The position numbers and the translations under genes are program-made. Below are positions 5,745 to 9,844 of a stretch of 9,844 nucleotides of DNA, one piece after another (within the stretch, counting starts at the first letter, position 1; each line of letters starts with the position of its first letter). The stretch lies in assembly GCA_035526585.1 (NCBI GenBank), contig DATLCC010000086.1, forward strand, positions 1-9,844, given 5' to 3'. This stretch comes from JAJPHT01 sp035526585. GTDB lineage: Archaea; Thermoplasmatota; SW-10-69-26; JACQPN01; JAJPHT01. The notes beneath the pieces are model-generated. The model saw nothing but the letters and a program-made list of their open reading frames with translations, was not told the origin of the DNA and made no database searches.

Positions 5745-8700
5745 GCGCGCCTCCGGCGCGCGAGGGCGATCGCCGCGACGAGCGCCACCAGCATCCCGAC
5801 CGCGGGCGCGGGGATCGCGCCGCGGCCGGTCGAGGGCGCGGGCACAGGCGTGGGCGAGGACCCGCCGGGCGCGGCGTCGATGCGGACGGGCACGCTCGCG
5901 ATCGCGGGCTCGGCGACGCCGCTCGCGTCGCGCGCCTCGAAGGTGAGCGTCGTGTTGTCGGCGAAGGCCGCGGCGGGGACGCTCAGCCGCACGTTCACGG
6001 CGCGCGTCTCGCCCGGCGCGAGCTCCAGGTCCTCGGGCGGCACCAAGACCCATGACGCGCGAAGGCCGGCCGCGGAGAGCGTGAAGGTCGCCGGCTCGCT
6101 CCCGACGTTGGAGACGTTGAGCGCGAAGCGCGTCTCGTTGCCTGCCGTCGCTGCGACGAGGACGGGCCCCTCGACGGCGACCGCGAGCCGGGGTGCCGGC
6201 GCGACGGTGAGGACGCTGGGCTCGGTCGCGTCGCCGCCGGCCGTCTCGACGAGGAGGCCGCTCTGCGCCTCGAGGTAGTAGCGCAGCTCGCCTTCGCGCA
6301 TGTCGCGCGCGGGGATGCTTCCGAAGAAGAGGTTCCCTTGGCGTTCGAGCTGCAGGCGCGTGTACGAGGACGTTCCCGCGGGCCGGTAGAAGAGGCTGGC
6401 GGTGAGCGGCTCGTCGCCTTCGACGCGCGCGCCGAACCGCAATGTGCGCCCGGCGTAGGCCGCGTCGGGCGCGATCTCCTGGATCGCGAGCGGGATCGTG
6501 GGCGCCGCGACGGGCGTCACGAGGATCTCCGCCTCGCCGGTGAGGTTCCCCGCGAAGGCGCGCGCGGCGACCGTCACGGGCGTGTTCACGGGAAGGCCGC
6601 GCGTGTCCCACGCGAAGGTCCACGATCCCGCGCCGTGCGCGGGCGTCCACGCCCCCTCCCCGATCTTCACCTCGACGCGCTCGACGCGCTCGCCGAACGC
6701 GAGCGCGCTGCCGCGGACGTCGGTGACGCCGGTGACCGCGGTCCCGTCGCGGGGCGAGTCGATCTTCACGTTCACGCGCGTCGCGACGCCGGCGGAGGTG
6801 CCAGACGCGCTCGCGCGGATGACGCCGGGCCCGTCGCGCATCGGGTAGAACTCGCCCGACTGGATGTTCATGCGCTGCACGCCGGAGAGCGTCGCAAGGT
6901 AGAGCAGGCCGTCGGCGCTCGCGATGCCGTTCACGTAGCTCTGGACGAGCGGGCTGTTGCTCTGGTTCCAGCTCTTCACGTCGCCCGTCGTGATGTCGAT
7001 GCGCGCGAGGCCGTCGGTCGTGCCGACCCAGAGGCGCCCGCCTTCGCGGTAGAGGGAGCGCACTTCGCCGTCGGGGAAGTTCGAGATCTTCGTGTGGTTC
7101 CACACGCGCGAGACCTTGCCGCTTGCGACGTCGAACTTCGCGACGCCGTCCTCCTTCGTGCCGATCCACACGATCGGGCCTTCGGGGAGGACGCGGAAGA
7201 CGATCGCGTTGCCGGGCAGCCCGTCGGTCTTGCCATAGGTGCCGCGGACCGAGCCGGTCAGCCGATCCATCTTGATCACGCCGACGCTCGAACCGAGCCA
7301 CACGGTGTCGCCGTCGACGCGCACGTCCGTGAGGTACTGGTCGGGGAGCGGGTTCCCGACGGTCTGGAAGTCCCAGGTGCGCGTGACGCCGGTCGTCCTG
7401 TTCTCCATGACGAGGCCGTCGCCAAAGAGGGCGATCCACAGCTCGTCGCCCACGGCGTCGAGGCCGTAGACGAGGTTTCGAGAGTTCGTCGAGAGCTTGG
7501 GGATCCAGCGGCCCGACTCGTGCTCGAAGCCGAACGCGCCGACGTTCGTGCCGAACCACGTCGTGTTCCCTTCGGTGTCGATCCAGTTCACGACGCTGCC
7601 AGGATAGTTCTGCCAGGCGCCGAAGTTCTGCCAGTAGCCGGGGTGGCCGCCGGTGGGGAGCTTGTAGGCGCTTGCTCCGAACGACGTGCCGAACCAGAGG
7701 TAGCCCGGCGTCTCGCCGACGCTCGCGCTCGTGAAACCGTACGAGAGCGGTCCCCACGAGGGCCCCGTGTTGGGGCCGGTCGCGTAGTAGCTCCACGCGC
7801 CTTCGCGCAGGAACGAGACGCCTCGCGGCGTGGAGAAGAGCCACCCCTCCTCCGTCCAGTCGTCGTCGAAGAGGTAGCTTCCGAGGATGCCGAAGTTCTG
7901 CGCGCGCGTCACGTTGCGGTTGGTGTCGGGGTCGAGCTGCCAGAGCCCCTTGGGCGTCGCGGCGAAGACGTCCATCGTGCGCTCGACGGTCTGCACGATG
8001 TCGACGTCCGTCACGCGGTCGTCGGGGATCCCGCTGTTCGTCCTGTTGTAGACGCGCCATCCGCCCGCGGCGTCGCGCACGGCGAGCCCGTGGGGCGTGC
8101 CGAACCAGACCTCGTCGCCCCGCTCGACGACCGCGAGGGCGCTCGTGTCGGGGAGGCCGTCGTCGTGCGTCGTGACGTTCCACGTGCGGCTCGCGCGATC
8201 GTAGCGCCAGGCGCCGTCGCCATCCGTCGCGACCCAGACGGCGCTCGCGGAAGGCACGATCCGGCGGATGGGCTGCGCGTAGTCGGCGGTCGTGCTCGTG
8301 TTCTTGAAGGTCCACGCGTCCGCGTCGCTCGCGGGCTTCGTCATGTCCCAGACGGCGACGCCGTAGAAGCGCATGCCCAGCCACAGGTCGTTCCCGTCCA
8401 CGCGCACCTCCTGCACGATGTAGTCGGGAAGCGGGCTGTTGTCGGGCGTGACCTTCTGCATCTGGCCGGTGGCACGGTCGATGAGCGCGACGCCGAGGTC
8501 CGTGCCGACGATGACCTTGTCGCCGTCGATGTCGAGCCCCATCGTGTAGCTCGACGGAAGGCCTTCCATCTTCGTGAAGAGCTCGCGCGTGCCGGCCTCC
8601 GGGTCGACGTGCACGACGCCGCCCTCGGTCGTGTACCAGACGTCGCCGTCGGGGTCGAGGCGCGCGCGGAAGGCGCCATCCACCGCGGTGAAGAGCGTGT

Positions 8701-8830
8701 CGTCGAACTGCGTCAGCGGGAACTCCACCTTGCGGCCCGTCGCGCCGGACGAGGGGGCGGTCTGCGCGGCGGAGAGGCCCGCCGAGAGGAGGACGGCAAC
8801 GAGGACGAGGCAACGGACGGTTCGATTCAC
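5741..8830 (-). CDS. Exported double beta-propeller protein with Ig-like domains and membrane tail
   Basis: This 1029-residue protein has a signal peptide (about 1-22, ending GLSAAQ) and then 14 repeats of the two-component-regulator propeller type (Reg_prop): hydrophobic-Trp-x-Gly-Thr-x-x-Gly cores near residues 64, 106, 149, 198, 241, 288, 330, 378, 424, 464, 510, 554, 600 and 643, often preceded by a GLP or SPLP turn. Fourteen blades fit two seven-bladed propellers (about 35-345 and 345-670). An Ig-like domain follows (about 690-775, starting DSPRDGTAVTG), then a beta domain with FYR and YYLEA strands (about 783-877), then a NEW3/CARDB-like domain (about 880-985). The end is a Pro/Ser/Thr linker, IPAPAVG, a hydrophobic helix and ARRRRA, resembling a sorting tail. 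The start is GTG, with AGGAG 10 bases upstream inside the previous gene. In Bacteroidota such propellers are sensors fused to histidine kinases; here there is no kinase. Ligand unknown; binding or sensing at the surface is inferred. Confidence 0.92.
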   Translation of the reverse strand: MNRTVRCLVLVAVLLSAGLSAAQTAPSSGATGRKVEFPLTQFDDTLFTAVDGAFRARLDPDGDVWYTTEGGVVHVDPEAGTRELFTKMEGLPSSYTMGLDIDGDKVIVGTDLGVALIDRATGQMQKVTPDNSPLPDYIVQEVRVDGNDLWLGMRFYGVAVWDMTKPASDADAWTFKNTSTTADYAQPIRRIVPSASAVWVATDGDGAWRYDRASRTWNVTTHDDGLPDTSALAVVERGDEVWFGTPHGLAVRDAAGGWRVYNRTNSGIPDDRVTDVDIVQTVERTMDVFAATPKGLWQLDPDTNRNVTRAQNFGILGSYLFDDDWTEEGWLFSTPRGVSFLREGAWSYYATGPNTGPSWGPLSYGFTSASVGETPGYLWFGTSFGASAYKLPTGGHPGYWQNFGAWQNYPGSVVNWIDTEGNTTWFGTNVGAFGFEHESGRWIPKLSTNSRNLVYGLDAVGDELWIALFGDGLVMENRTTGVTRTWDFQTVGNPLPDQYLTDVRVDGDTVWLGSSVGVIKMDRLTGSVRGTYGKTDGLPGNAIVFRVLPEGPIVWIGTKEDGVAKFDVASGKVSRVWNHTKISNFPDGEVRSLYREGGRLWVGTTDGLARIDITTGDVKSWNQSNSPLVQSYVNGIASADGLLYLATLSGVQRMNIQSGEFYPMRDGPGVIRASASGTSAGVATRVNVKIDSPRDGTAVTGVTDVRGSALAFGERVERVEVKIGEGAWTPAHGAGSWTFAWDTRGLPVNTPVTVAARAFAGNLTGEAEILVTPVAAPTIPLAIQEIAPDAAYAGRTLRFGARVEGDEPLTASLFYRPAGTSSYTRLQLERQGNLFFGSIPARDMREGELRYYLEAQSGLLVETAGGDATEPSVLTVAPAPRLAVAVEGPVLVAATAGNETRFALNVSNVGSEPATFTLSAAGLRASWVLVPPEDLELAPGETRAVNVRLSVPAAAFADNTTLTFEARDASGVAEPAIASVPVRIDAAPGGSSPTPVPAPSTGRGAIPAPAVGMLVALVAAIALARRRRA
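5750..5754 (-). promoter_or_regulatory. Ribosome binding site for the exported helical protein
   Basis: GGAGG on the minus strand lies 5 bases before the ATG at 5744 and inside the last codons of the propeller gene. It supports the short ATG-initiated frame over the long upstream frame. Confidence 0.75.
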
Positions 8831-8837
8831 GACGGGG

Positions 8838-9581
8838 TCACTCCTGGTTGAGCGAGACGATGAGCTTCTGCGTGCTGCCGGCCTGGCACAGCTTGTCGAG
8901 CGCGCAGACGTCGCACATGGCGCGCGACGGGCGGAACGGGACGGCGTTCACGAAGAGATCGAAATGGTTCACGGCGTCGGCGATCTCGGGCGAGAGCTGG
9001 TGCTCGTCCCCCTTCCCCACGACGAGCCCCTTGTCGCGCAGGCGCTGGAGACGGCCGCGGATGAACTCCGTGTAGCCGAAGCTCTGCGCGATCTTCTCCC
9101 ACTTGCGCTGGCCCCAGCGCGTGTTCCCATACTCGGCGCCGTGCACGCGGCCATACAGGTCGACGAAGTCGCGCGAGGTGAAGATGCCCGTGCCCTTGTC
9201 GAGGAAGATGCGATAGAGCTCCAGGTTCATCGAGAGATCGTCGCTCGTGACCTTGCGGAAACGCATGAACGAGCACACCTCCCAATGCTTCACGGGCACC
9301 TTCCAGCGATACGTGTACGCTTCGCGGAGCCCCTTCCCGAGGAGGTCCACGACGCCCAGCTCGTGGAACGCCGCGAGCTTCTCGCGCACCTTGTGGCTCG
9401 TGAATCCGTAGAACTCGGCGGAGGTGCTCGCCTTGTGGCCGTTCTCGGAGACGAAAAGGTGGTTCGCCTTGCGGGCGGTGAAGCGGCCCACCTCGAGCTT
9501 CAGATCCTGGTCGAGAAGGATGCTGCGGCCACCGACGAGCGTCGTGAGAAAACCATCGTAGACGGTCCCGTAGACGTGCAA
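8838..9581 (-). CDS. Probable two-winged-helix protein with C-terminal Cys motif
   Basis: This protein has 247 residues from a TTG at 9581 and is cytosolic: no signal or membrane segment. Two regions look like winged helices: about 57-95 (TSHKVREKLAAFHELGVVDLL, then a KGLREAYTYRW wing) and about 157-200 (WEKIAQSFGYTEFIRGRLQRL, then KGLVVGKGDEHQLSPE). Near the end, CDVCALDKLC (223-232) is a C-x2-C-x5-C motif that could hold zinc or an iron-sulfur cluster with a fourth ligand such as Cys103. A DNA-binding, possibly metal- or redox-responsive regulator is the simplest reading, but I do not recognise the family. The TTG has no ribosome binding site. The frame stays open 21 codons further, and a CTG at 9641 has GGAGG 8 bases upstream, so the true start may be 9641, adding LKELPVDEFNTDKAFYAALK. 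It is the first gene of the operon; the propeller gene begins 7 bases after its stop. Confidence 0.82.
   Translation of the reverse strand: MHVYGTVYDGFLTTLVGGRSILLDQDLKLEVGRFTARKANHLFVSENGHKASTSAEFYGFTSHKVREKLAAFHELGVVDLLGKGLREAYTYRWKVPVKHWEVCSFMRFRKVTSDDLSMNLELYRIFLDKGTGIFTSRDFVDLYGRVHGAEYGNTRWGQRKWEKIAQSFGYTEFIRGRLQRLRDKGLVVGKGDEHQLSPEIADAVNHFDLFVNAVPFRPSRAMCDVCALDKLCQAGSTQKLIVSLNQE
8841..8845 (-). promoter_or_regulatory. Ribosome binding site for the propeller gene
   Basis: AGGAG on the minus strand lies 10 bases before the GTG at 8830 and overlaps the last codons of the winged-helix gene. It supports the GTG start and translation from the same mRNA. Confidence 0.6.
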
Positions 9582-9649
9582 CTTCAGGGCGGCGTAGAAC
9601 GCCTTGTCCGTGTTGAATTCGTCGACGGGAAGTTCCTTCAGAGCCTATG

Positions 9650-9654
9650 CCTCC
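9650..9654 (-). promoter_or_regulatory. Ribosome binding site pointing to a CTG start at 9641
   Basis: GGAGG on the minus strand ends 8 bases before CTG (9639-9641), which is in frame with the winged-helix gene. The spacing equals that of GGGAGG before the ATG at 965. No ATG, GTG or TTG lies in frame between this site and the TTG at 9581, which is 68 bases away. Confidence 0.5.
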
Positions 9655-9714
9655 GGCTACCGAAGCGTCGCTGATCTGGCCTGCGCAAGGGGTCCGTCCC
9701 CATCCCTGGGACGG

Positions 9715-9722
9715 TTTATATG
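9715..9722 (-). promoter_or_regulatory. TATA box of the three-gene operon
   Basis: The minus strand reads CATATAAA here, the best archaeal TATA match in the window and conspicuous in very GC-rich DNA. Transcription would start near 9688-9694, giving a leader of about 50 bases that includes the GGAGG at 9650-9654. The plus strand reads TTTATATG, so the element could also act toward the right. Confidence 0.65.
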
Positions 9723-9767
9723 CCTTGGCTGGGCGAGGGGCCGCGCGCGTGGGCGAGGTAGGGCAAC

Positions 9768-9844
9768 ATGTCTAGAGGAAGGACGAGGGCGAGGGCGAGG
9801 GCGAGGGCGAGGGCGAGGGCGAGGGCGAGGGCGAGGGCGAGGGC
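9768..9844 (+). other. Possible partial open frame, Arg-Ala repeat
   Basis: An ATG at 9768 has GAGG 9 bases upstream and a TATA-like box about 46 bases upstream. It opens a frame reading MSRGRT followed by Arg-Ala dipeptides through the microsatellite to the window edge. No frame of this hexamer contains a stop, so openness is not evidence of coding. I list it only because a divergent start would suit the shared TATA element. Confidence 0.15.
9785..9844. repeat. GAGGGC hexanucleotide microsatellite
   Basis: Ten perfect copies of GAGGGC fill the last 60 bases and run off the window edge, so the full length is unknown. The copies show no variation. The array lies about 65 bases beyond the TATA box of the minus-strand operon. 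Confidence 0.9.

Noticed and set aside
5745..8813. Minus-strand frame that would fuse about 1020 codons onto the exported helical protein
   Set aside because: The upstream part is an Arg-rich shadow of the propeller gene in another frame; the ATG at 5744 has GGAGG and starts a signal peptide.
6338..8851. 837-codon plus-strand open frame opposite the propeller gene
   Set aside because: Arg/Ala/Val/Asp-rich shadow; the minus strand carries 14 recognisable propeller blades.
9785..9844. CRISPR array or iteron origin
   Set aside because: The unit is 6 bases with no spacers and no initiator-binding pattern or replication gene; it is a simple microsatellite.

Overview
The window reads as a GC-rich archaeal contig, most plausibly a member of the Thermoplasmatota or a nearby euryarchaeal lineage. 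Four things point that way: two exported proteins end in a Pro-Ala/Gly-rich linker, one hydrophobic helix and an Arg-rich end, resembling archaeosortase-type (PGF-CTERM-like) sorting tails; a small cupredoxin carries a lipobox and Thr/Pro linker; one start has a clear TATA element and another a weaker one, with GGAGG-type ribosome binding sites in front of most other genes; and a small gene resembles the DUF5752 family common in archaea. The lineage is an inference, since no rRNA or ribosomal marker is present.

Layout: (1) A GCCCGN hexamer run at 1-30. (2) Divergent pair: a lipoprotein cupredoxin (49-495, minus) and a DUF5752-like small protein (558-839, plus), separated by 62 bases with one A/T-rich core. 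(3) Two tandem plus-strand genes for paralogous secreted proteins (965-2704 and 2843-4501), each with a signal peptide, an EF-hand-like calcium loop at the same position and an even number of cysteines, separated by a strong hairpin terminator. (4) A minus-strand three-gene operon: a cytosolic winged-helix/Cys-motif protein (8838-9581, possibly starting at a CTG at 9641), a 1029-residue exported protein with 14 beta-propeller blades, Ig-like domains and a membrane tail (5741-8830), and a 411-residue exported helical protein with a similar tail (4509-5744). Its genes are 7 bases apart and then overlap by 4 (ATGA). (5) A TATA-bearing upstream region and a pure GAGGGC microsatellite (9785-9844) at the window edge.

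Nearly everything encoded here acts outside the cell or at its surface. The best candidate for an undescribed system is the three-gene operon: a probable DNA-binding protein coupled to a large propeller protein of the kind that serves as the sensor half of bacterial hybrid two-component systems, but with no kinase, plus a second surface protein of unknown function. The tandem EF-hand proteins look like a separate family of calcium-dependent extracellular proteins. Long open frames opposite the real genes are common because of the high GC content and were discarded.
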